Positions 1-7,586 of a DNA stretch of 64,000 bases are shown piece by piece. Each line of letters opens with the position of its first letter. Position 1 is the stretch's first letter. The notes under the pieces are model-generated. The model was not told the DNA's origin and did not search any database. It saw only the letters and a list, made by a program, of their open reading frames with translations. Position numbers and translations under genes: made by a program. The stretch comes from Streptomyces althioticus (GTDB taxonomy: Bacteria > Actinomycetota > Actinomycetes > Streptomycetales > Streptomycetaceae), in NCBI GenBank assembly GCA_014649355.1, contig BMSW01000006.1:1-64000 (forward strand). The letters run 5' to 3'.

Positions 1-153
1 CAAGATCCCTCGGCCGAGACCTGTCTCACCGTTCACAACCTCCCCGGACAGAACAGCTAGCCTGGGGAGGGGGCGTCACCGACCCCGAGCGGTACAGCTC
101 GTCCGTCGCACGACCGTCGCCCAGCGAACCCGCCAGAACCGAGGGAGCCGTCG

Positions 154-501
154 ATGCCCGTCCGCCGTGTCGTGCCCAACCTCCACTCCGAGCACCCGGC
201 CCGGAACGGGGAGTTCTACGGTCTCCTGGGCTTCGAGGAGGTCATGAACCACGGCTGGATCATGACGCTGGCGTCCCCGTCGAACCCGACGGCGCAGGTC
301 AGTGTCATGACGGAGGACGCGACGGCACCGGTCCACCCCGACCTCAGCGTCGAGGTGGACGACGTGGACGCGGTGTACGAGGCCGTGCGGAAGAACGGTG
401 CGGAAATCGTCCATCCGCTGCGGGACGAGGAGTGGGGCGTCCGCCGCTTCTTCGTCCGCGACCCCGACGGCCGCGTGATCAACGTCCTCAGCCACCGCTG
501 A
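154..501 (+). CDS. VOC (glyoxalase/bleomycin-resistance fold) protein
   Basis: A 115-residue single-module vicinal-oxygen-chelate protein. The stretch ASPSNPTAQVSVM (about residues 45-57) and the ending FVRDPDGRVINVLSHR are typical of small actinomycete glyoxalase-fold proteins. Family members usually dimerise and bind a divalent metal, but the substrate cannot be read from sequence and no resistance function is claimed. The ATG is preceded by GAGGGA with 7 nt spacing. It appears monocistronic because the next intact gene (715-1965) is convergent. Family call is firm, role unknown. Confidence 0.85.
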   Translation: MPVRRVVPNLHSEHPARNGEFYGLLGFEEVMNHGWIMTLASPSNPTAQVSVMTEDATAPVHPDLSVEVDDVDAVYEAVRKNGAEIVHPLRDEEWGVRRFFVRDPDGRVINVLSHR

Positions 502-526
502 ACCCGGCCAGGGCTGAGCCTCAAGG

Positions 527-658
527 TTATCGGGCAAGGGGTCCACCCGGCTCCCGTCCGGAGGCCCGATCGGAGGCCCGTCGGGCCGGACGACGGGCGA
601 AGCGGGCCGGTGTCGTCCCGTACCGCTTCTCGAACGCGCGGATGAAGTGGCTGCTGTC
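527..658 (-). pseudogene. Decayed C-terminal tail of an AraC-family regulator
   Basis: On the minus strand, 43 codons ending in TAA at 527-529 read DSSHFIRAFEKRYGTTPARF followed by an Arg/Ala-rich tail. This is the signature of the second helix-turn-helix of AraC/XylS regulators (usual form: SSHF-R-F-RYGTTP-RFR). The frame is blocked by a stop two codons upstream and no AraC helices precede it, so only the last part of the gene survives. It probably once sat just downstream of, or was replaced by, the MFS gene at 715-1965. Confidence 0.7.
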
Positions 659-665
659 ACTTCAT
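642..665. repeat. 8-bp inverted repeat at the AraC-remnant breakpoint
   Basis: ATGAAGTG and CACTTCAT are perfect inverted copies separated by 8 nt. The repeat covers the exact point where AraC-like coding begins. It also lies 50 nt downstream of the leftward MFS gene and could act as a weak hairpin terminator for it. Confidence 0.5.
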
Positions 666-714
666 GCGCATCGGGGACGTCGTCGCCGGCAAGGACGCGC
701 CGTCGCGAACGTAC

Positions 715-1965
715 CTAAATCTTGGCCTCCGCCTCGCTGTTCTGGTCCCGGCGCGTCTCGTCGAGGCGGCGGGGGAGCAGCAGCGGGGTGGCCAGGAGCA
801 GGGCGCCCGCGAGGGCGATGGCCGCGCGGGGGCCGGTGAAAGTGGCCAGCAGACCCCACAGCGCCGTCAGCGCGGCGATCGCCGCCTTGCTGGTCGCCGA
901 CCACGCCGACAGCGTGCGGACCACCCGGTCCGCCGGCGTCCGCTCCAGCCGGCGCGTCGAGAACACCGGGTTGAACACCCCCATGCTCGTGATCAGCCCG
1001 AACTCGATCACGATGACCAGCACCAGACCCGCCACGCCCGGCCCCACGAACGCCAGCCCGACGGACCAGCACGCCCGCAGCGTCCCCGCGACCCGCAGCA
1101 CCCGCCGCTCCCCGAACCGCGCCACCAGCCGCCGCGACAGCCGCGCGCCGACCAGCCCGCCCAGACACGGCACCGCGAACGCCAGACCGTACTGCCACGG
1201 GGCGAAGCCCAGCGGACCCACCATCAGCACGACCAGCAGCGGCGACGACGCCATGATCAGCCCGTTGACCAGCACCGTGTTGAGGAACAGCGGACGCAGG
1301 TCATGGCTGCGCAGGATGTACCGCCACCCGTCGAGCAGGTCGCCGGCCCGTAGCCGGGGCCGTGGGTCCGGCCGTTCGGGACGCCGGTCGCCGCCGCCCG
1401 CCGCGCCCAGCGCACCGGCCGACAGCAGATAGCTCACGGCGTCCGCGACCACCGTCGTCACCGGACCGAAGAGACCGATCGCCGCACCGCCCAGCGGCGG
1501 CCCCAGCATGGTCGCGGTCCACGTCGTCGACTCCAGCCGCCCGTTCGCGCGCAGCAGCTCCTCATGCGGCACGACGTCCTTCACGTACGCGCCGACCGAC
1601 GCCTGGAACGTGATGTCGGCCGCCGCCACCGTCACCGACACCACGAGCAACTGCGCCACGGTGAGCGCGTCGAGGGCGTACGCGAGAGGCACGCTCAGCA
1701 GCACCGCGCACCGGACGAGATCCGTCGCGATCATCACCGGGCGCTTGCGGCGGTACTCCACCCAGGGCCCGAGCGGCACCGACAGCACGGCGCCGACCGC
1801 GGGACCGACCGCCGCCAGCAGCGACACCTGGGCCGGACCGGCGTGCAGCACCAGCAGGGCGACCAGCGCGAACGCGTCGAACGCGAACCGTGTGCCGAAG
1901 GTGCTGACCCCGTACGCCGTCCACAGCCACCCGAATCGCCACGCCGCCGACCGCCGCCCGTCCAT
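715..1965 (-). CDS. MFS transporter (MFS_3/EntS-like)
   Basis: A 416-residue inner-membrane transporter with about 12 hydrophobic segments. The N-terminus (FGWLWTAYGVSTFGTRFAFD), the PVMIATDLVRCAVLL loop after the second helix pair and the paired GPPLGG motifs fit the MFS_3 drug/siderophore exporter group, driven by the proton gradient. Substrate unknown. The frame stays open far upstream, but ATG at 1965 has GGAG 10 nt before it and begins at a typical MFS N-terminus, so this start was chosen. It is divergent from the CBS gene at 2143, with a 15-bp palindrome between them. An AraC fragment lies immediately downstream. Confidence 0.88.
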   Translation of the reverse strand: MDGRRSAAWRFGWLWTAYGVSTFGTRFAFDAFALVALLVLHAGPAQVSLLAAVGPAVGAVLSVPLGPWVEYRRKRPVMIATDLVRCAVLLSVPLAYALDALTVAQLLVVSVTVAAADITFQASVGAYVKDVVPHEELLRANGRLESTTWTATMLGPPLGGAAIGLFGPVTTVVADAVSYLLSAGALGAAGGGDRRPERPDPRPRLRAGDLLDGWRYILRSHDLRPLFLNTVLVNGLIMASSPLLVVLMVGPLGFAPWQYGLAFAVPCLGGLVGARLSRRLVARFGERRVLRVAGTLRACWSVGLAFVGPGVAGLVLVIVIEFGLITSMGVFNPVFSTRRLERTPADRVVRTLSAWSATSKAAIAALTALWGLLATFTGPRAAIALAGALLLATPLLLPRRLDETRRDQNSEAEAKI

Positions 1966-2043
1966 CCGCCCCCGCTCCCGCCTGCCGCGTCCCCCGCGGC
2001 CGCCGGGGACCGGCCCATCCAAGCGAGCCGGGCCGCCGCGGGC

Positions 2044-2058
2044 AAACCGGACCGGTTT
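2044..2058. promoter_or_regulatory. 15-bp palindrome AAACCGGACCGGTTT, operator-like
   Basis: AAACCGG-A-CCGGTTT is a perfect 7-bp inverted repeat around one base, in the 177-bp divergent region between the MFS gene (start 1965) and the CBS gene (start 2143). Its A/T-rich ends stand out in very GC-rich DNA, which suggests a dimeric repressor site. A second perfect 14-bp G/C palindrome follows at 2062-2075. The cognate regulator is not identified. Confidence 0.5.
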
Positions 2059-2142
2059 ACTCCCGCCGCGGCGGGCTACGCGACCCCAAGGGGAGGCCCG
2101 CGAACGCACCCGCGTCCGCGACCACGCACCGGGAGGTGCCCC

Positions 2143-2568
2143 ATGACCACGCGCGTACGCGACGTGATGTCCGCGCACACCACCTCCGTCGAGCCGATGA
2201 CCTCGCTGACGCGGGCGGCGCGGCTGATGCGCGAGCAGAACGTCGGTGACGTCCTCGTCGCCTACGACTGCGACCTGTTCGGCGTGCTCACCGACCGCGA
2301 CATCGTGCTGCGGGGCGTCGCCGAGGGGCACGACCCCGAGGCCACGAGCGTCGGCTCGCTGTGCACCCGCCCGCCGCTGGTGACGCTCGACCCGGACGAC
2401 ACGACCGACCACGCCGTCGAGCTGATGCGGGAACACGCCGTGCGGCGGCTGCCCGTGGTGGAGCACGGCGGCTGCCCCGTGGGCGTGGTCAGCCTCGGCG
2501 ACCTCGCCGCCGAGGAGGACCCGCACTCCGCACTCGCGGACATCAGCCGCGCGACGCCGACCCACTGA
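2143..2568 (+). CDS. Two-CBS-domain protein
   Basis: A 141-residue cytosolic protein made only of a CBS pair (Bateman module): CBS1 about residues 5-62 (VRDVMSAHTTSVEP, GVLTDRDIVLR) and CBS2 about 70-128 (LVTLDPDD, RRLPVVEHGGCPVGVVSLGDLA). Such modules bind adenine nucleotides and usually act as energy or redox sensors; stand-alone forms are common in actinomycete dormancy and stress sets. ATG is preceded by GGGAGG with 6 nt spacing. Its partner is unknown. The neighbouring archease homologue is convergent. Confidence 0.9.
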   Translation: MTTRVRDVMSAHTTSVEPMTSLTRAARLMREQNVGDVLVAYDCDLFGVLTDRDIVLRGVAEGHDPEATSVGSLCTRPPLVTLDPDDTTDHAVELMREHAVRRLPVVEHGGCPVGVVSLGDLAAEEDPHSALADISRATPTH

Positions 2569-2583
2569 GCCGGGCCGGCGGGC

Positions 2584-3042
2584 TCAGCCGTCGACCGTCA
2601 CCGCGCACGACCAGCCGTACGGCCCCGGCGACAGCCGCAGGTCGTCCCAGCCGACGTCCGTCGGCAGCTCCCCGGTGACCCGTACGTCCGCCAAACCCGC
2701 CACGGCGAGCCGCACGTCCAGGCCGCCCTCGGCCTCGTCCGCCTCCACGTCCACCGGCACCTCGCCGTACGCCTCCAGCCGGTACAGAATCTCGTCGAGC
2801 AGCGCGGCCAGCAGGTCGTCGTCGCTGCCCTCGGCCAGCCGGATGCGGTCCACCCCGGTCGGTCTCACACCGGACACGTCGGCGAAGCACTCCACCATCG
2901 CCACCACCGCCTCGGCCAGGCAGTGCTCGCGGCTCACCGCCCAGGCCTCGATGCGTACGTCGTCCTCCTGCGCCACCGAGCGGTGACCGCTGCGGTCCCG
3001 CCGCGGCGGCGCCTGACCCGGCTCACCCGTGTCACCGACCAT
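2584..3042 (-). CDS. Archease-family protein
   Basis: About 152 residues. DVRIEAWAVSREHCLAEAVV, LLAALLDEILYRLEAYG and the closing YGWSCAVTVDG match archease, the small calcium-binding activator of RtcB RNA ligase. The usual His-Thr-Ala-Asp motif before IEAW reads QEDD: the metal-binding Asp is kept but the preceding His is lost. No rtcB gene is in the window. The start is uncertain: ATG at 3042 is used, GTG at 3069 is in frame, and neither has a strong ribosome site; a GTG within the HRSV segment is also possible. Confidence 0.7.
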   Translation of the reverse strand: MVGDTGEPGQAPPRRDRSGHRSVAQEDDVRIEAWAVSREHCLAEAVVAMVECFADVSGVRPTGVDRIRLAEGSDDDLLAALLDEILYRLEAYGEVPVDVEADEAEGGLDVRLAVAGLADVRVTGELPTDVGWDDLRLSPGPYGWSCAVTVDG

Positions 3043-3158
3043 GCACCACGACTGCCCGAGCGCACGCACCCCATGCCCCGCGGCGGGGCTTCGCGCGCCG
3101 GGGGAGGGGGTACGCGGATGCCGACCGGGTCGTGACCGCTCGGAGGGAGGGCACCGTC

Positions 3159-3806
3159 ATGCGGTTCCGTGATCGCCGGCAGGCCGGCCGCGAACTCGCC
3201 GCGCGCCTGCGGGAGAGGCAGGACGCCGGCGGCCTGCCCGACCCCCTCGTCCTGGCGCTGCCCCGGGGCGGAGTCGCCGTCGCCGCCGAGGTGGCGGAGG
3301 CGCTCGGCGCGCCCCTCGACGTCCTCGTCGTCCGCAAGGTCGGCGCGCCCCGCCACGAGGAGTACGGCGTCGGCGCCATGGCCGGCGACGGGGTACCCGT
3401 GTTCGACGAGGACGCGCTGCGCGGCCTGGGCCTCACGCGGGACGACCTCGCGCCCGTCGTCGAACGGGAACGCACCGAGCTGGTCCGGCGCGAACGGCTC
3501 TACCGGCAGGGCAGGCCCGCGCCCGACCCGCGCGGCCGCACGGTCGTGGTCGTCGACGACGGCCTGGCCACCGGCTCCACCGCCCGCGCCGCCCTGCGCG
3601 CCCTCCGCGCCCGCGACCCCGCCCGTCTGATCCTGGCCGTCCCGGTCGCCTCCCCGGAGGGCGCCGCGGCCCTCCGCCCCGAGACCGACGACCTGATCGC
3701 CCTCCACGAACCGGCGGCCTTCATGGCCGTCGGCCAGTGGTACGACGAGTTCGACCAGCTGACGGACGAGGAGGTCCTGGGCGCACTGCGTGCACACCAG
3801 CCGTAG
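3159..3806 (+). CDS. Phosphoribosyltransferase (PRTase domain protein)
   Basis: A 215-residue type I phosphoribosyltransferase fold. The PRPP-binding loop is VVVVDDGLATGSTARAAL (about residues 130-147) and the hood region LALPRGGVAVAAEVAEAL is at 34-51. This is the family found alone or fused to dienelactone hydrolase in actinomycete stress regions, not a recognised purine or pyrimidine salvage enzyme; it is shorter than the fused form. ATG at 3159 is chosen for its GGAGGGAGG site (3142-3150). Substrate unknown. Confidence 0.85.
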   Translation: MRFRDRRQAGRELAARLRERQDAGGLPDPLVLALPRGGVAVAAEVAEALGAPLDVLVVRKVGAPRHEEYGVGAMAGDGVPVFDEDALRGLGLTRDDLAPVVERERTELVRRERLYRQGRPAPDPRGRTVVVVDDGLATGSTARAALRALRARDPARLILAVPVASPEGAAALRPETDDLIALHEPAAFMAVGQWYDEFDQLTDEEVLGALRAHQP

Positions 3807-3855
3807 CTCGCCCCGATCCCGTCCGGCGCCCGGGCTCCCAGCCCTGTCGGGGCGG

Positions 3856-3981
3856 ATGTCCGTTCCTCGCCACGACGACGACGCGGCCGGGGGCGTGCGA
3901 GGTGCCGTCGGCGTCGGAGCCGCCGCCGTCTCCGCGGGCGCCCTCGTCACCGGCTGCACCACGTCGGCTCCGGTGCCGTGG
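3856..3981 (+). pseudogene. Lipoprotein signal-peptide-like remnant
   Basis: From ATG 3856 (GGGGCGG just upstream) the reading frame gives a short Arg/His N-region, then VRGAVGVGAAAVSAGAL and a lipobox-like LVTGC with Cys at residue 34 (3955-3957), then CTTSAP. This is the design of a lipoprotein or Rieske-like signal segment, but the frame then runs antisense through the CaiB-type gene with no recognisable domain. It is best read as the stub of a deleted exported-protein gene; chance resemblance in GC-rich DNA is possible. The rest of 3807-4069 shows nothing else. Confidence 0.35.
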
Positions 3982-4069
3982 CGGCGCGCCGTAGCCCGTT
4001 GTGCACGGGTCGGCGGGTTCCGCGCGGCGGACCGGGCGTCCGGAGGTCGACCGGAGGGTCCGAGCCGGC

Positions 4070-5254
4070 TCAGACCACCCCGTCCGCCCGCAGCGTCCCG
4101 ATGTCCTCGGATGTGCGGCCCAGGGCGCGCAGGATCGTTTCCGTGTGTTCGCCCACCGCCGGCACCGGGTCCATGCGGGCCGGAAGCCCCGCGAGGTCGG
4201 CCGGTGGCAGGAGCGCCTCCGCCGTGCCGCCCGGCACCCCGATCTCACGCCACCGGCCGCGCGCCGCCAGCACCGGGTGGTCGAGGAACGCCGCGACGTC
4301 GTTCACCCCCGCGCAGGCGATGGCGATCGCCTCCAGGTCCTTCAGCAGCTCCTCCGCGTCGTCACGGGCGCAGCGTTCCGCCACGATCGCGTTCAGTTCG
4401 TCCCGGTGCGCCACACGGTCCGAACTCGTCGCGAACCGGGGGTCGTCCGTCAGCTCGGGCCGGCCGAGGAAGTCCCGGCACAGCGCGGCCCACTCGCGTT
4501 CGTTCTGGATGGAGAACAGCACCTCGCGCCCGTCCGCCGCCCGGAACGTGCCGTACGGGGCGATCGTCGCGTGCTGCGTGCCCAGCCGGGGCGGCTGGGT
4601 GCCGCCGTACCGGGTGTAGTAGGCGGGCTGCCCCATCCACTCCGCCAGTGCCTCGAACAGGGACACCTCGACGGGGTGCACCTCGCCGGTGGTGGCGCGC
4701 GTGTACAGGGCGGTGAGGACACCGCTGTACGCGTACATCCCGGCGGCGATGTCGGCGACGGAGATGCCCGTGCGAGCGGTCTCCTCGGGGGTGCCGGTGA
4801 GCGAGACCAGGCCCGTCTGGCACTGCACCAGCAGGTCGTACGCCTTGCGGTCGGCCCACGGTCCGGTCGTGCCCCAGCCGGAGATCGTGCAGGGGATGAG
4901 GCGCGGATGGCGGCGCCCCAGCTCCTCGGCGTCCAGTCCGAGCCGGCCGGCCGCGCCCGGGGCGAGGTTCTGCACGAACACGTCGGCGTCCGCCAGCAGT
5001 TCGTGCAGGATCTCCAGGCCGCGCGGATCCTTCAGATCGAGGGTGAGGGACTCCTTCGAGCGGTTGATCCACACGAAGTAGCTGGACGTGCCGTGCACCG
5101 TGGTGTCGTAGCGCCGGGCGAAGTCGCCCTCGCCCGGCCGCTCCACCTTGATCACCCGGGCGCCGAGGTCGGCCAGCTGCCGGGTGGCGTACGGCGCGGC
5201 CACCGCCTGCTCCACGGTCACCACCGTCACCCCGGACAAGGGGAGTCTCCGCAC
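4070..5254 (-). CDS. CaiB/BaiF family CoA-transferase
   Basis: A 394-residue class III CoA transferase. It shows the N-terminal LADLGARVIKVERPGEGDFAR, the family block NRSKESLTLDLKDPRG, and the catalytic Asp in SVADIAAGMYAYSG, followed by VEVSLFEALAEWM. Family members move CoA between carboxylic acids (formyl-CoA, carnitine, benzylsuccinate) or racemise acyl-CoAs; the substrate here is not identifiable. The second of two GTG codons (5254) is the start because AGGAGG lies 7 nt upstream of it and only 1 nt from the first GTG. No acyl-CoA dehydrogenase or ligase is adjacent. The promoter region carries 11-bp-spaced direct repeats. Confidence 0.88.
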   Translation of the reverse strand: MRRLPLSGVTVVTVEQAVAAPYATRQLADLGARVIKVERPGEGDFARRYDTTVHGTSSYFVWINRSKESLTLDLKDPRGLEILHELLADADVFVQNLAPGAAGRLGLDAEELGRRHPRLIPCTISGWGTTGPWADRKAYDLLVQCQTGLVSLTGTPEETARTGISVADIAAGMYAYSGVLTALYTRATTGEVHPVEVSLFEALAEWMGQPAYYTRYGGTQPPRLGTQHATIAPYGTFRAADGREVLFSIQNEREWAALCRDFLGRPELTDDPRFATSSDRVAHRDELNAIVAERCARDDAEELLKDLEAIAIACAGVNDVAAFLDHPVLAARGRWREIGVPGGTAEALLPPADLAGLPARMDPVPAVGEHTETILRALGRTSEDIGTLRADGVV

Positions 5255-5309
5255 GTCCACGCCTCCTGTCCGCACCCGGGTGCGTCGGCCGCCGGCCTCC
5301 CTCGGCCGG

Positions 5310-5335
5310 TACGCGATCACTACGCGATTAGTACG
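5310..5335. repeat. TACGCGAT direct repeats with 11-bp period
   Basis: TACGCGAT occurs at 5310-5317 and 5321-5328, with a third TACG at 5332, giving an 11-bp register (one helical turn). The array is 56 nt upstream of the CaiB-type start codon, where a tandem-binding regulator or activator would sit. Regulator unknown. Confidence 0.4.
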
Positions 5336-5366
5336 ACCAGGGCGAACCGCCTGTCAACGCCTGCCC

Positions 5367-5600
5367 TCACCGCCCGCCCGGCGCGGGAACGTCGGCGGGG
5401 CGGCTGCGCGACATGACACGCATGCCGCGCGCGTCCACCGCGCGCACCTGGAGCGACCCGCAGCCGCAGCGCGTCCACACCGTGCTGCCCGCCGCGGTGG
5501 CGTGCCGCGAGACGACCTGGAACGGCTCCGCGTGGTCCGGCCACCCGCAGAAGGGGCAGGCGGTGCCGGTCGTACCCGTGGTGCCGGTCGTGCTGGTCAT
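5367..5600 (-). CDS. Small zinc-ribbon-like protein
   Basis: A 77-residue hypothetical protein. It begins with a Thr/Gly repeat (TSTTGTTGTTGTA), then CPFCGWPDHAEPF and, about 30 residues later, RCGCGSLQVR. The CxxC plus CGC pairs look like the four ligands of a zinc ribbon. ATG at 5600 is preferred over the in-frame ATG 21 nt upstream because AAGGAG lies 6 nt before it. It is divergent from the LysR gene at 5735 and may share control. Function unknown. Confidence 0.65.
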   Translation of the reverse strand: MTSTTGTTGTTGTACPFCGWPDHAEPFQVVSRHATAAGSTVWTRCGCGSLQVRAVDARGMRVMSRSRPADVPAPGGR

Positions 5601-5698
5601 GGCGACTCCTTGGATTCCCATGTGCTGGACGTGACTCGTGTGCCTGCTGTCGGTCGCGGCACATCAAGAGTGCGCCGACGTCTATGTTCACGTCCAGG

Positions 5699-5728
5699 TT
5701 GACTTTATGTACGTCACCGTGAAGCTTG
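5699..5728 (+). promoter_or_regulatory. Predicted promoter of the LysR gene (leaderless)
   Basis: TTGACT (5699-5704), an 18-bp spacer and AGCTTG (5723-5728) place transcription initiation at or next to the ATG at 5735, which has no ribosome site, so a leaderless mRNA is likely. GACGT-N8-ACGTC just upstream could be part of a LysR autoregulatory site. Confidence 0.4.
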
Positions 5729-5734
5729 GGCTTC

Positions 5735-6640
5735 ATGATTGACCTGCGCCGGCTCCACGTCCTGAGGGCGGTCGCCCACTACGGCACGGTCACCGCGGCC
5801 GCCCGCGCCCTGCACTTCACACCCTCCGCCGCCTCCCAGCAGATCCGACAACTCGCCCGCGATCTCGGCGTGGACCTGCTGGAGCCCCAGGGGCGCGGGG
5901 TGCGCCTCACCCCGGCCGCCGAGAGCCTGCTCGCGCACGCCGACGCCATCCAGGCCCGCTGGGACCAGGCCGAGCTGGATCTGCGCGCCGACCACGGCGA
6001 CCCGGCCGGGGTGCTGCGGGTGATCGGGTTCCCGGTGGCCGTCTCGGTGCTTCTCGCGCCGTTGGCGGCCCGGCTCGGTGAGCGGCACCCCCGGCTGTCG
6101 GTCCGGATCACGGAGGCCGTCGTTCCGGCCATCTTCGACCTGCTCTTCGAGGGCGCCGCCGATCTGGCCGTGGTGGAGTCCACCCCGCACAACCCGCCGA
6201 TGAGCGACACGCGGTTCGACCAGCAGCCCCTGCTGGACGACCCGTTCGACCTGGTGGTGCCGGACGCGCACGCGCTGGCCGCGCGGGAGCGGGTCGACCT
6301 GGCCGAGGCGGCGCACGAGCCGTGGGTCGCCCCGGTGCCGGAGAGCCCGTGCCGGCTCCAGGTGATGGCGGCCTGCGGCGCGGCCGGCTTCGCCCCGGAG
6401 GTCGTTCACCACGCGGGCGACTGGAACGCCACGGCGCATCTGGTGGCCCACGGCCTCGGCGTGGCCCTGATCCCGCGCCTGGCCCAGGTCACCCCGCACC
6501 TGCCGATCACCCGCGTCCGCTGCGCGGGCGACCCGCACCGCAGGCTCCTCACCGCCACCCGCACCGGCGGCCACGCCCGCCCGGCCGTCGCGGCGGCCCT
6601 CCAGGAACTACGGGAACTGGCACCGACGGCGCTGGTGTGA
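5735..6640 (+). CDS. LysR-family transcriptional regulator
   Basis: A 301-residue LysR regulator of normal length. The winged HTH is at residues 1-62 (LRRLHVLRAVAHYGTVTAAA, FTPSAASQQIRQLARDLG, RGVRLTPA). The periplasmic-binding-like effector domain follows from about residue 88 (GVLRVIGFPVAVSVLL to the VAHGLGVALIPRL block). A frame with TTG at 5726 exists, but ATG 5735 gives the standard MIDLRRL N-terminus. The divergent partner is the small zinc-ribbon gene, the likeliest local target. Effector unknown. Confidence 0.9.
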   Translation: MIDLRRLHVLRAVAHYGTVTAAARALHFTPSAASQQIRQLARDLGVDLLEPQGRGVRLTPAAESLLAHADAIQARWDQAELDLRADHGDPAGVLRVIGFPVAVSVLLAPLAARLGERHPRLSVRITEAVVPAIFDLLFEGAADLAVVESTPHNPPMSDTRFDQQPLLDDPFDLVVPDAHALAARERVDLAEAAHEPWVAPVPESPCRLQVMAACGAAGFAPEVVHHAGDWNATAHLVAHGLGVALIPRLAQVTPHLPITRVRCAGDPHRRLLTATRTGGHARPAVAAALQELRELAPTALV

Positions 6641-6713
6641 CGCCTGACGGCGTAGGGTGCGATCCCGTCCGGGGCTCACCCGCCGCCCCGGTGCCGGCCC
6701 CCGAAGCCGTCGG

Positions 6714-7331
6714 CTAGGAGCCGTCCGTCGTCGTCCTCCGTCCCGGTGCCCCCACCCGCAGCCCGTCCATGACGAGGTCGAACAACCGGGCTGCACGCGG
6801 CCGCCAGTCGCTCTCGGGGTCGAGCTGCCAGAGGCCGCCGAGGGCGAGGATCAGGTCGTCGGCGGTCACGCCGGGGCGGATCGACCCGGCCTTCTCGCAC
6901 GCCCTCAGAAGGCGGTCCGTCGCGCTCAGGAGCGAGTCGTGGCCGGGTTTCGCCGGCCCGTCAGGGGCGCTGGTGGCCTGCCGGATCGCGTCCGCGAGGC
7001 CCGCCTTCGTCATGCCGAACCGCGCCAGCCGGTCCATCCACTCCCGCAGCGCCCGGTCGGGCTCCCGCGTGCACAGCAACTGGTCCGCGCTCTCGGCGAC
7101 CTGCCGCAGCTCGTGCCGGTAGATCTCCATGACCAGCGCCTCGCGGCTGGGGAAGTTCCGGTAGAACGTGCCCTGCCCGACGCCCGCCTTCTTGGCGATC
7201 ACGCTCAACGGGGTGTCGGCCGACCGCGTCAGTTCGGTGACGGCGACGGCCAGGATCCGCTCGCGGTTGCGCTGCGCGTCCGCCCGCTGGGGTGTCTCCG
7301 TGCTCCGGGACGCGTCCTTGTGCTCGCCCAC
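6714..7331 (-). CDS. TetR-family repressor of the adjacent molybdoenzyme operon
   Basis: A 205-residue TetR regulator. The HTH lies at about residues 20-66 (NRERILAVAVTELT, LSVIAKKAGVGQGTFYRNFP) and a ligand-binding helical domain follows. The GTG start at 7331 has GGAGGAGG 5 nt upstream. It is divergent from the aldehyde oxidoreductase operon starting at 7587. Two identical 12-bp palindromes between them are the obvious operators, so autoregulation and repression of the enzyme operon, relieved by an aldehyde or related ligand, is inferred. Confidence 0.9.
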   Translation of the reverse strand: MGEHKDASRSTETPQRADAQRNRERILAVAVTELTRSADTPLSVIAKKAGVGQGTFYRNFPSREALVMEIYRHELRQVAESADQLLCTREPDRALREWMDRLARFGMTKAGLADAIRQATSAPDGPAKPGHDSLLSATDRLLRACEKAGSIRPGVTADDLILALGGLWQLDPESDWRPRAARLFDLVMDGLRVGAPGRRTTTDGS

Positions 7332-7375
7332 CGTTCCTCCTCCCGGGCCGTGACCGAAACCCGTCCTTGATAAGC

Positions 7376-7387
7376 GGACAGCTGTCC
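7376..7387. promoter_or_regulatory. TetR operator 1 (GGACAGCTGTCC)
   Basis: Perfect 12-bp palindrome GGACAGCTGTCC within AGC..ACT, in the divergent region between the TetR gene and the molybdoenzyme operon. It is identical to the site at 7405-7416, with centres 29 bp apart. Duplication of the exact core is strong evidence of a regulator site; assignment to the adjacent TetR is inferred. Confidence 0.75.
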
Positions 7388-7404
7388 ACTACGTTCTGAG
7401 TAAC

Positions 7405-7416
7405 GGACAGCTGTCC
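7405..7416. promoter_or_regulatory. TetR operator 2 (GGACAGCTGTCC)
   Basis: Second exact copy of the 12-bp palindrome, flanked AAC..GCT. Its right flank CGCT mirrors the left flank AGCG of site 1, suggesting a full 18-bp consensus AGCGGACAGCTGTCCGCT. Confidence 0.75.
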
Positions 7417-7586
7417 GCTTCCGGTCCATCGTATCGGCGGACCCGGGCGGCTCGGGACGGCCCTTCCGCATGCCCCGCGCCGCCGTCGTGTCCGCACCGA
7501 CCGCGCACATCACACCATCCCGCAGTCCGCCCGCCCCGCACAGAGCCACGCCCACGTCCGCCTGCCCGCGTGAAAGAAGGCCGTCC

